Source of the DNA: an uncultured Hyphomicrobiales bacterium
GTDB taxonomy: Bacteria > Pseudomonadota > Alphaproteobacteria > Rhizobiales > Beijerinckiaceae
Reading direction: 5' to 3'
Length of the DNA: 7,304 bases
Assembly (NCBI GenBank): GCA_903916165.1
Contig: CAIWVR010000193.1
Coordinates: 1 to 7,304, forward strand
Of this stretch, positions 1 to 5,077 are shown piece by piece (within the stretch, counting starts at the first letter, position 1; each line of letters begins with the position of its first letter). The notes beneath the pieces are model-generated. The model saw nothing but the letters and a program-made list of their open reading frames with translations. It did no database searches and was not told the origin of the DNA. A program made the position numbers and the translations under genes.

Positions 1-75
1 GAGAAGCGGCATATCGGGATCCGCGTCGATCGTATGCGCCTTGCCATCGACATTGAGTTCGATGCGTTTGGCCAA
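1..75 (-). CDS. [2Fe-2S] subunit of a molybdenum hydroxylase (isoquinoline 1-oxidoreductase/aldehyde oxidase type), N-terminal part only
   Basis: Only the first 25 residues are present; the gene leaves the window on the left. They read MAKRIELNVDGKAHTIDADP, then DMPLL. This is the typical opening of the small iron-sulphur subunit of xanthine dehydrogenase-family enzymes: a ferredoxin-like beta strand, a 'NVDGK' turn, then 'D-x-D-x-PLL' ahead of the cysteine cluster, which lies outside the window. Such subunits pass electrons from a molybdopterin subunit that oxidises aldehydes or N-heterocycles. The start chosen is TTG at 75-73, because a very good ribosome binding site, GAGGAGG (complement of 81-87), sits five bases upstream. 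An in-frame ATG at 105-103 would add ten acidic residues but has no good ribosome binding site and would overlap the probable -10 element. The family assignment rests on a short stretch, so it is likely rather than certain. Confidence 0.72.
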   Translation of the reverse strand, partial: MAKRIELNVDGKAHTIDADPDMPLL

Positions 76-96
76 GTCATCCTCCTCGTTTTTATC

Positions 97-113
97 CGGG
101 ATCATATATCCCG
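97..113 (-). promoter_or_regulatory. Dyad overlapping a probable -10 element of the [2Fe-2S] subunit gene
   Basis: CGGGATCATATATCCCG has two perfect 6-base arms (97-102 and 108-113) around a 5-base centre. On the minus strand it contains TATGAT (complement of 101-106), five of six matches to a -10 hexamer. Transcription would then begin near 94, giving a leader of about 19 bases that includes the GAGGAGG ribosome binding site. A CTGACA (complement of 129-134) lies 22 bases upstream of TATGAT, too far for an ordinary -35, so the promoter may need an activator or be weak. A dyad on a -10 is a common repressor-site position. The operator role is inferred. Confidence 0.4.
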
Positions 114-219
114 TTAGGTAGGGCATCCTGTCAGCTTTTGTGCGCAGGGCCAATATGCTTTTGGTCGAGTTGGCGGGCCATGCGAAACTTGTGATCTAAA
201 ACCGGAGCCCAGGTGCGTC

Positions 220-771
220 ATGAACGAGTTCTATCGCGGTGCAGACGGGGTCGACGCCGCAGCGCCGTTGATCGTGACGGCCTTGCTCGACGCCGATGCT
301 GCCGCGCGTTTCGAGTCCATGCGCCGCGCCTACTTCCCTGCGGCGCGGAACAAGACGCCCGCACACCTGACACTTTTTCATGCCCTTCCGGGCGCACAAA
401 TGTCAGATATCGAAGATGAACTCGCCGAGCGGTGCTGGCAGATGGAACCGTTCCGCGCGCGCGCGAGCGGCTTGCGCTTCCTTGGTGCAGGCGTCGCGGT
501 CAACATCGACGCGCCGGATCTTGTTGCGCTGCACACCGGCATCGCCCGAAGCTGGGCCGAGGTGCTGACTCCGCAGGACCGCCAGAGATTCAACCCGCAT
601 GTCACTGTGCAGAACAAGGTGTCGCCCGCGCACGCCCGGCAGACCTTCGACGCCCTGCAGGCCGTGTTCACGCCCTTCGACCTCACGATCGAGGGGCTCG
701 AACTCTGGCATTATCGGGGTGGCCCATGGGAAGCCGCGGGGCGCTTTCCCTTCGGCGGCGCGCCGGTCTGA
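220..771 (+). CDS. 2H phosphoesterase, 2'-5' RNA ligase family protein
   Basis: This is a 183-residue cytoplasmic protein with the two histidine motifs that define the 2H phosphoesterase superfamily: HLTLFH (H49-L-T51) and HVTVQN (H127-V-T129), 78 residues apart. In LigT/ThpR-type relatives the two histidines act on 2',3'-cyclic or 2'-5' phosphodiester bonds of RNA or nucleotides. The substrate of this member cannot be read from sequence. Length is normal for the family and both catalytic motifs are intact. The N-terminal PLIVTALLDADAAARFESMR fits the family's first strand and helix. The ATG at 220 follows GGAG (204-207) and AGG (211-213). No neighbour shares its strand and function, so it is probably transcribed alone. 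I found no convincing promoter in 114-219; TATGCT at 154-159 is a weak -10 candidate. The family assignment is firm, the biological role open. Confidence 0.88.
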   Translation: MNEFYRGADGVDAAAPLIVTALLDADAAARFESMRRAYFPAARNKTPAHLTLFHALPGAQMSDIEDELAERCWQMEPFRARASGLRFLGAGVAVNIDAPDLVALHTGIARSWAEVLTPQDRQRFNPHVTVQNKVSPAHARQTFDALQAVFTPFDLTIEGLELWHYRGGPWEAAGRFPFGGAPV

Positions 772-1132
772 CGCCCGCGCAAGGCTTCATGTTGCGCGTC
801 ATCCTTGACCAGCCCGGCGCGCTTCTGAGCAAGAAACAAGCGCTCATTACCAGCGCCCTTCAATCAATCGACCGCGCCGATGGGCTGGTCGCGGGGCGGC
901 CGGTGAGCGGGGAACGACACAGATAGTCTCCCGCGACCTCGAGATCACCGACGCGACGAACATGAAGGACGAGAAGGCGCTCTTCATCGTCGAGGTGTTT
1001 CAGGGGTTCGGGTCAATGCGCGGCGACCTGCTGGGGGAGAGCGACATTCATCTCGAGGACGCAGGGTCAGCAGCTTGCGGCTTTGGCGGTCGGACGCGGG
1101 CATTCTGCTGTGAGCGCAAGGCGCCAGTTTAA
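766..1132 (+). pseudogene. Probable decayed coding region in two frames, first part resembling a winged-helix DNA-binding domain
   Basis: No intact gene fits 772-1326, but two stretches look like old coding DNA. In one frame, from about 766 to the TAG at 924-926, the translation includes LTPAQGFMLRVILDQPGALL and then SKKQALITSAL. This resembles the 'LTP-x(2)-x-x-LL...PG..-S+..L' opening of the winged-helix domain of response-regulator-like proteins, but it stops before the recognition helix is complete. A second frame is open from 809 to the TAA at 1130-1132. From about 926 to 1066 it has strong G/C third positions and reads VSRDLEITDATNMKDEKALF, then IVEVFQGFGSMRGDLLGESD. Its first ATG is at 962, with no good ribosome binding site. 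The two parts may be one frameshifted gene or two unrelated remnants. I do not recognise the second part. In 1133-1326, less GC-rich, I see no gene and no clear promoter. Confidence 0.3.
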
Positions 1133-1326
1133 GTTTTCAGCATGGTGCCCGCAACGACCGGCCCCGTGTGTCACATTCTTCCATTCATCGTTTCGATATT
1201 TTCAATCAAGGCCGCCAGAATGGTCACAAATCCCTCATCTGTTTGTGGCAGATCAGGCCCCGACGAGCCGCGTTCTCATGATTGTTGCGCGTTTACGTAA
1301 GGAAACCAATGCATAGGAGCCTTGTT

Positions 1327-1620
1327 ATGACAGATCCTGTGCGGCAGCTGATGGTGCCGCCAGAAGCTGCCCCGACGGTGGAGAGCCTCGACGAGCGCGA
1401 TGTCGTCGCGCTGATGGTTCAGGCGCTTGACGCCAGCTGGATGGCCCTTGCTTTCGCCCATTTTGCAGACGAGCACGAGATACGGGTGACGGACGAGGTT
1501 CTGGCCCAGCGCATTCTCGAAAATATCGCGGCCGGGGAGCGTCGGCTTTCGGTCCTGTCTGGCAATGCGCTCGGTGCGCTGGAGCCGCGCGCGGCGAAAA
1601 GGCCGGATGGTCGGGCATAG
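1327..1620 (+). CDS. Hypothetical 97-residue helical protein
   Basis: I do not recognise this protein. The ATG at 1327 is preceded at seven bases by AGGAG (1315-1319), which favours it over a TTG at 1282 that would extend the frame through poorly coding sequence. The product is acidic in its first two thirds and predicted mostly helical. Residues 22-50 form an amphipathic helix (DERDVVALMVQALDASWMAL, then AFAHFADEHE). A second helix covers about 55-80 (TDEVLAQRILENIAAGERRL). The tail is basic (RAAKRPDGRA). There is no signal peptide, no cysteine or metal-binding motif, and no certain membrane span; residues 38-46 are hydrophobic but short. It stands alone, 184 bases before the next gene. Codon use matches its neighbours, which supports a real gene. 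A function cannot be assigned. Confidence 0.6.
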   Translation: MTDPVRQLMVPPEAAPTVESLDERDVVALMVQALDASWMALAFAHFADEHEIRVTDEVLAQRILENIAAGERRLSVLSGNALGALEPRAAKRPDGRA

Positions 1621-1804
1621 GTGCCGGCATGGCGTGACCCTGCCGACCGCGTCGATGTCATTGAGGTCGTGCGTCGGGCACCGGCGCGGCGGAATCCGTC
1701 CTGAGTTTCGAACTTGCGCGACCCATGGTATGGCTCGTGCCTGTTGCAGGTCTGTCCGGCGCTCCCGATTTTCAGTCGCGCCGATGCCATTGCTGGAGTC
1801 GACG

Positions 1805-2683
1805 ATGCGGGCGCTCGCCGTCTTCGCACATTATTTCAAGCCTGAGGCCAAAGCGGATTATTCGTCGACGAACAATGACCGACGTGAGGTGCGTCGGGCG
1901 TCCATCGAACGGGTTTTGCTCGGCTGGCGTGCGCATTTCGGCGAGTCTGCGATCCTGAACGTCGAGAACAGATCGTTCGAACTGGCACCACCTTGCGCCG
2001 ACACGCTCGACCTCGTCGTCGTGGTCAATCGCGAAGACCATCTTCTCGACGACGCCTTGCTGCAGCGGTGCGGCGCAAGCAAAGTCGCCTTCGACCTCGA
2101 GCAGCCACGCCATCTCCCCTTCATGGCGCAGCGCGTGATGGCGGACCGCAAGGCGCATTACGACTGGCTCGTCTATTCCGAGGAAGACCTGCTGCCGCAC
2201 GACCCCTCGCTGTTTGCAAAGCTGGCGGCCTTCCAGTCGCAATTCGGACCGCGCCGCGTGTTGCTGCCGCATCGCTACGAAATCAATGGTGCCGCGCTGC
2301 GGCCCAAGACCTACATCGACGGCGATCTGAGGTTTGGCCTGATGACGCGGCTGTTCGGACTGGTCGAGGAGAGCCAAACCATCCTGACGCATCGCGATTC
2401 TGGCGGCGTGCTGAAATTCGTGCGCGCACAAAACCCGCATTCGGGCTTCTTTGCGCTGACCGCCGGTCAGTTCGAGGCGTGGTCGCGTCTGCCGCATTTC
2501 CTCGACATGGACTGCTCTTTCATCTCGCCGCTCGAAAGCGCGGCCACGCTGGGCCTGCTCAAGACATTTTCCGTGTTCAAGCCGGCGCTGCCGCTGCATC
2601 ACCTCGAGATCGAACATCTCGACGTCAAGTTTTCGGGGATGCAATTGCCAGTTTTGCTGCGGGGCGAGATCGGGGCGGATTGA
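1805..2683 (+). CDS. Putative glycosyltransferase-like protein, GT-A type (family uncertain)
   Basis: This soluble protein of 292 residues has no signal peptide or membrane span. After an N-terminal strand (MRALAVFAHYF) come features resembling GT-A glycosyltransferases: hydrophobic strands LDLVVVVNRED (68-78) and YDWLVYSEEDLL (119-130), where S-E-E-D at 125-128 sits where the metal- and sugar-nucleotide-binding DxD motif is expected. Further on are NPHSGFFALT (210-219), SPLESAATLG (241-250), and a histidine-rich end HHLEIEHLDVKF (265-276). The family is not certain, and a role in decorating a surface polymer is inference. The ATG at 1805 was chosen because GGAG (1795-1798) lies six bases upstream; an in-frame ATG at 1784 would add seven residues. 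It lies between an unrelated short gene and an opposing tRNA, so genomic context does not help. Confidence 0.6.
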   Translation: MRALAVFAHYFKPEAKADYSSTNNDRREVRRASIERVLLGWRAHFGESAILNVENRSFELAPPCADTLDLVVVVNREDHLLDDALLQRCGASKVAFDLEQPRHLPFMAQRVMADRKAHYDWLVYSEEDLLPHDPSLFAKLAAFQSQFGPRRVLLPHRYEINGAALRPKTYIDGDLRFGLMTRLFGLVEESQTILTHRDSGGVLKFVRAQNPHSGFFALTAGQFEAWSRLPHFLDMDCSFISPLESAATLGLLKTFSVFKPALPLHHLEIEHLDVKFSGMQLPVLLRGEIGAD

Positions 2684-2732
2684 GGACATAGCCAGACCGG
2701 GGAGCCGGGCGCGATCTGCTGTCCTGAAGGAC

Positions 2733-2806
2733 TGGAGCGGGCGAAGGGAATCGAACCCTCGTATGAAGCTTGGGAAGCTTCCGTTCTACCATTGAACTAC
2801 GCCCGC
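2733..2806 (-). tRNA. tRNA-Gly, anticodon CCC
   Basis: The minus strand folds into a complete cloverleaf. The acceptor stem GCGGGCG (complement of 2800-2806) pairs with CGCCCGC (complement of 2737-2743). The D arm is GTTC/GAAC. The anticodon stem is GAAGC/GCTTC around the loop TTCCCAA, with anticodon CCC at the complement of 2772-2774. The T arm is GAGGG-TTCGATT-CCCTT. The discriminator is U, and CCA is encoded at the 3' end (complement of 2733-2735), giving 74 nucleotides. CCC reads the glycine codon GGG. No integrase or duplicated 3' end is visible nearby, so there is no sign that this tRNA serves as an integration site here. Confidence 0.97.
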
Positions 2807-2829
2807 GACGCGGCCTTGGCTGCAGCGCC

Positions 2830-2859
2830 ACCATAACCTTTTACCCTGCGATCGGGCAA
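2830..2859 (-). promoter_or_regulatory. Candidate promoter of tRNA-Gly
   Basis: On the minus strand, TTGCCC (complement of 2854-2859, four of six matches to a -35) is followed after 18 bases by TATGGT (complement of 2830-2835, four of six to a -10). Transcription would start near 2823, about 17 bases ahead of the mature tRNA 5' end at 2806, a normal leader length. The match is moderate and based on position as much as on sequence. Confidence 0.4.
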
Positions 2860-2860
2860 G

Positions 2861-2880
2861 GGCCGCGCGCGGCCGTTTTT
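2861..2880 (+). terminator. Terminator-like palindrome with T tract
   Basis: GGCCGCGCGCGGCC (2861-2874) can fold as GGCCG-CGCG-CGGCC and is followed by G and five T (2876-2880). Read on the plus strand it resembles a short intrinsic terminator. It could end transcripts running on from the glycosyltransferase-like gene that stops at 2683, after passing antisense through the tRNA. The stem is only five base pairs. A competing hairpin also forms, with the five T as loop (GGCCG/CGGCC at 2871-2875 and 2881-2885). Either may simply reflect local GC richness. Confidence 0.3.
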
Positions 2881-2965
2881 CGGCCTCGCCCAACAAGATT
2901 GGGCGGAACCGTCGCGGGGCGCACAAGGGCGGTCGAGGTGGTCGAGGTCTTGCACCAAGCCATCT

Positions 2966-3000
2966 GAACCGTCCCTTTCGCACGACGGAAGGGGCGGTTC
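2966..3000 (+). repeat. 15-bp hairpin ahead of the transporter gene
   Basis: GAACCGTCCCTTTCG (2966-2980) pairs along its whole length with CGGAAGGGGCGGTTC (2986-3000) around the 5-base loop CACGA. Thirteen pairs are Watson-Crick and two are G-U. The two wobbles become A/C mismatches in the opposite strand, so the full stem forms only in plus-strand RNA. There is no T tract after it on either strand, so it is not a standard intrinsic terminator. It ends 47 bases before the transporter start codon and could be a leader structure, a processing signal or a dispersed palindromic element. The remainder of the 2807-3047 spacer shows no gene. Confidence 0.6.
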
Positions 3001-3047
3001 CTCACGCCACGCTTGACGAATGCGCCCGTCTCCCTCATGCACCCGGC

Positions 3048-4250
3048 ATGACCGACATCCCCCTCGCCAAGCCCGCCACCGACCTGCGCATCACCGGCGT
3101 CGTCGGGGCCGCGCATTTCACCAGCCATTTCTATCAGCTCGTGCTGCCGCCCTTGTTCCCGCTGATGCGCGAGAGCCTGGCGGTCAATTACACCGAGCTT
3201 GGGCTGCTGATGTCGATGTTCTTTGCGGGCTCGGGTCTCTTTCAGGTGCTCGCGGGCTTCGTCGTCGACCGGGTCGGGGCGCATGTCGTGCTGCCTGCTG
3301 GCATGGCTTTGCTGGCGGGCTCCATCCTGCTGATGGGCTTTGCGCCGTCGCTTTGGATTCTGTTTGCGCTGGCTCTGCTGGCGGGTATCGGCAACAGCGT
3401 CTATCACCCGGCTGATTATTCCATTCTCACCGGGCGCATCACGCCGTCGCGCATGGCGCGGGCCTATTCGGTGCATTCGGTCGCCGGGACGCTCGGCTGG
3501 GCGGCGGCACCGGTCACCATGGTGTTCCTGTCGAGTGCCTTCGACTGGCGCGTGGCGCTCTCGATTGTCGGCACCGCCGGGCTGATCTGCGCGGCGCTGG
3601 TCGCCATGGACCGCTCTGATCTTGTGATCCCGGCCCAGAAAAAGCCGGTCGAGGCGACAGGCGGCGGCTCAAGCCTGCAGCTGTTCCTGTCTCCTGCCAT
3701 TCTCATGGCCTTCATCTATTTCACGCTTCTGTCGACGGCATTTACGGGGCTCCAGAATTACCTGCCGACCCTGCTGCCCAACACGCAGGGCGTGTCGCTC
3801 TCCTTCGCGATCACGGTGACGACCTTCTACCTCACTGTTTATGCGGGCGGCTCTCTGGCAGGCGGCTTCCTGGCGGATCGCACGAAGAATCATGATCGTG
3901 TTATCGGCTTTGGCCTCGTGCCGATGACGCTGCTCAGCCTCGCCATGGGCTATGTGCCCATGTCAGCGCCGGTGCTGCTCGCGGTAGCCATGGCGACGGG
4001 CTTTCTGGGCGGCATGACCATTCCCTCACGCGACATGCTGGTGCGCTCGGCGGCGCCGCGCGGGTCGGAAGGCAAGGTTTTCGGCTTCGTTTATTCGGGG
4101 CTCGACCTTGGTGCCCTGATTGCGCCACCTGCCATCGGCTACATGCTGGACCATGGCTCGATCTACGGTCCCTTCATCTTCATTGCCCTGACGCTCCTCG
4201 GCACGCTCGCGCCGGCCTTCTTCGTCGCCAGGCATCGTCCGGACGCGTAG
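3048..4250 (+). CDS. Major facilitator superfamily transporter, resembling fosmidomycin-resistance (Fsr)-type exporters
   Basis: This 400-residue inner-membrane protein has the usual MFS length and about twelve hydrophobic segments in two halves, split by a polar loop near 188-208 (DRSDLVIPAQKKPVEATGGG). The loop 2-3 signature appears as GFVVDRVGA (70-78) and is repeated in the second half as GGFLADR (272-278). The first helix region HFTSHFYQLVLPPLFPLMRE and the segment GNSVYHPADYS (115-125, with H120-P121) resemble the Fsr branch of MFS, which probably works as a proton-coupled exporter. The substrate cannot be told; the Fsr resemblance is suggestive only. The ATG at 3048 lacks a visible ribosome binding site (ACCCGGC precedes it). 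A TTGACG at 3013-3018 could be a -35, which would put the transcript start almost at the ATG. The next gene starts 33 bases downstream. Confidence 0.9.
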   Translation: MTDIPLAKPATDLRITGVVGAAHFTSHFYQLVLPPLFPLMRESLAVNYTELGLLMSMFFAGSGLFQVLAGFVVDRVGAHVVLPAGMALLAGSILLMGFAPSLWILFALALLAGIGNSVYHPADYSILTGRITPSRMARAYSVHSVAGTLGWAAAPVTMVFLSSAFDWRVALSIVGTAGLICAALVAMDRSDLVIPAQKKPVEATGGGSSLQLFLSPAILMAFIYFTLLSTAFTGLQNYLPTLLPNTQGVSLSFAITVTTFYLTVYAGGSLAGGFLADRTKNHDRVIGFGLVPMTLLSLAMGYVPMSAPVLLAVAMATGFLGGMTIPSRDMLVRSAAPRGSEGKVFGFVYSGLDLGALIAPPAIGYMLDHGSIYGPFIFIALTLLGTLAPAFFVARHRPDA

Positions 4251-4270
4251 CAATTGCGGCGGCAGGGCGC

Positions 4271-4276
4271 TATATT
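4271..4276 (+). promoter_or_regulatory. Candidate -10 element placed for a leaderless transcript
   Basis: TATATT (five of six matches to a -10) lies seven bases before the ATG at 4284. A start of transcription six to eight bases downstream would fall on the ATG itself, giving a leaderless mRNA. This agrees with the lack of any ribosome binding site before that ATG. No good -35 is present at the right spacing (TAGCAA at 4248-4253 is weak), so this is only a candidate. Confidence 0.35.
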
Positions 4277-4283
4277 CTTCGCC

Positions 4284-4466
4284 ATGACCGAGAGAAGCGA
4301 AACAGACACCCTGCCAGCCGAGAGCGACCCCGAGGTTGCGCGGCTGATCTGGCAGATGGTTGGTATCGGCCTCGCGCTTCTCGGCGCTGCGGCGGCGCTG
4401 CTCTGGTGGCATTTCGGGCCAGTGATTTTCTTCGATATTCTGGCGACGTTGCAGAGCTGTTTCTGA
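4284..4466 (+). CDS. Small single-span membrane protein upstream of SCO
   Basis: The product has 60 residues: a polar acidic N-terminus (MTERSETDTLPAESDPEVAR) followed by one strongly hydrophobic segment at about 24-50 (QMVGIGLALLGAAAALLWWH, then FGPVIFFDIL). There is a single cysteine near the C-terminus (C59). This fits a small inner-membrane protein with a cytoplasmic acidic tail. The ATG at 4284 has no ribosome binding site and may be read from a leaderless transcript. The stop codon TGA (4464-4466) overlaps the ribosome binding site of the SCO gene, so the two are very likely co-transcribed and perhaps translationally coupled. By association it may help in cytochrome oxidase or copper-centre assembly; the sequence itself shows no such motif. 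I do not recognise a named family. Confidence 0.7.
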   Translation: MTERSETDTLPAESDPEVARLIWQMVGIGLALLGAAAALLWWHFGPVIFFDILATLQSCF

Positions 4467-4473
4467 GGAGGAG
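4465..4473 (+). promoter_or_regulatory. Ribosome binding site overlapping the upstream stop codon
   Basis: GAGGAGGAG starts inside the TGA that ends the small membrane protein gene. It stands nine bases before the ATG at 4483 and directly abuts the ATG at 4474. Spacing favours 4483 as the SCO start. The overlap suggests that ribosomes finishing the first gene help start the second. Confidence 0.65.
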
Positions 4474-4482
4474 ATGGCAGCC

Positions 4483-5073
4483 ATGAACGCCAACCAGAAA
4501 CGGCTCCTTCTGCCGATCGCGATTCTCGCATTGGGCCTTGTCGCGCTGATCGGGGCTGTGGCCCTGATTCTGGGAGGTGGCGGCGAACAGGGGCGGGTCT
4601 CCTCCATCGGCGGCCCCTTCAGCCTCACCGACCAGAACGGCGCGCGGGTGACCGAGGCGACCTATCGCGGCGCGCCCTCGATCGTCTTCTTCGGCTTCAC
4701 GCATTGCCCGGACGTCTGCCCAACGGCGCTGTTCGACATGTCGGAGGTGCTGAAGCGACTGCCAGCCGACAAGCGTGTGTCTGCCTTGTTTGTCACCGTG
4801 GACCCCGAGCGCGATACGCCAGCTATCCTGAAAGACTATCTGTCGAGTTTTGATCCGCGCATCTCGGGCCTGTCGGGCACACGATCCGAGATCGATGCGG
4901 CGCTGAAATCCTATCGCGTCTATTCAAAAAAACAGCCGCAGGAGAATGGCGACTATTCGATGGACCATTCGGCCATCATCTATCTCATGGACAAGCAGGG
5001 ACGGTTCGTGACCGCGCTGAATCTCCAGTCGCCTCCTGAAGCTGTGGCGAAGGAAATCCAGCGCTTCATGTGA
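4483..5073 (+). CDS. SCO1/SenC family copper-binding protein
   Basis: The protein has 196 residues: an N-terminal membrane anchor (about 8-31, LLLPIAILALGLVALIGAVA), then a thioredoxin-like domain facing the periplasm. The copper ligands of the family are all present: C75 and C79 in CPDVC, and H162 in DHSAIIYLMD. Other family marks are GGPFSLTDQNG (43-53), VFFGFTHCPDVCP (68-80) and FVTVDPERDTP (103-113). SCO proteins deliver copper to, or reduce the cysteines of, the CuA site of cytochrome c oxidase subunit II, and some act in redox sensing. No oxidase genes lie in the window. The ATG at 4483 was preferred on spacing; 4474 (three residues longer) is the alternative. It follows the 60-residue membrane protein gene by 16 bases. 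Its stop is four bases from the stop of the opposing solute-binding protein gene. Confidence 0.95.
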   Translation: MNANQKRLLLPIAILALGLVALIGAVALILGGGGEQGRVSSIGGPFSLTDQNGARVTEATYRGAPSIVFFGFTHCPDVCPTALFDMSEVLKRLPADKRVSALFVTVDPERDTPAILKDYLSSFDPRISGLSGTRSEIDAALKSYRVYSKKQPQENGDYSMDHSAIIYLMDKQGRFVTALNLQSPPEAVAKEIQRFM

Positions 5074-5077
5074 GGGG

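Noticed and set aside
1083..1316. ORF of 77 codons in the plus strand before the 97-residue gene
   Set aside because: Its composition (many R, S, F, P, W) and mixed third positions are unlike the neighbouring genes, there is no ribosome binding site, and it overlaps the end of the decayed region.
1772..2689. Long minus-strand ORF of 305 codons antisense to the glycosyltransferase-like gene
   Set aside because: It is the mirror of a high-GC gene. The translation is rich in R, Q and H with no domain, while the plus strand has the coding signature and motifs.
2721..2732. GTCCTGAAGGAC hairpin next to the tRNA 3' end as its terminator
   Set aside because: The stem has only four base pairs and no T tract follows on the minus strand.
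2765..2781. GAAGC...GCTTC inverted repeat with two AAGCTT copies, as a possible operator
   Set aside because: It is the anticodon stem and loop of tRNA-Gly and is fully explained by the tRNA.
2841..3476. Minus-strand ORF of 211 codons over the spacer and transporter start
   Set aside because: Low-complexity R/Q/H/D composition; it lies opposite a transporter with clear MFS motifs.
4250..4257. GCAATTGC palindrome after the transporter stop
   Set aside because: An 8-base palindrome is expected by chance in a window of this size and has no flanking structure.
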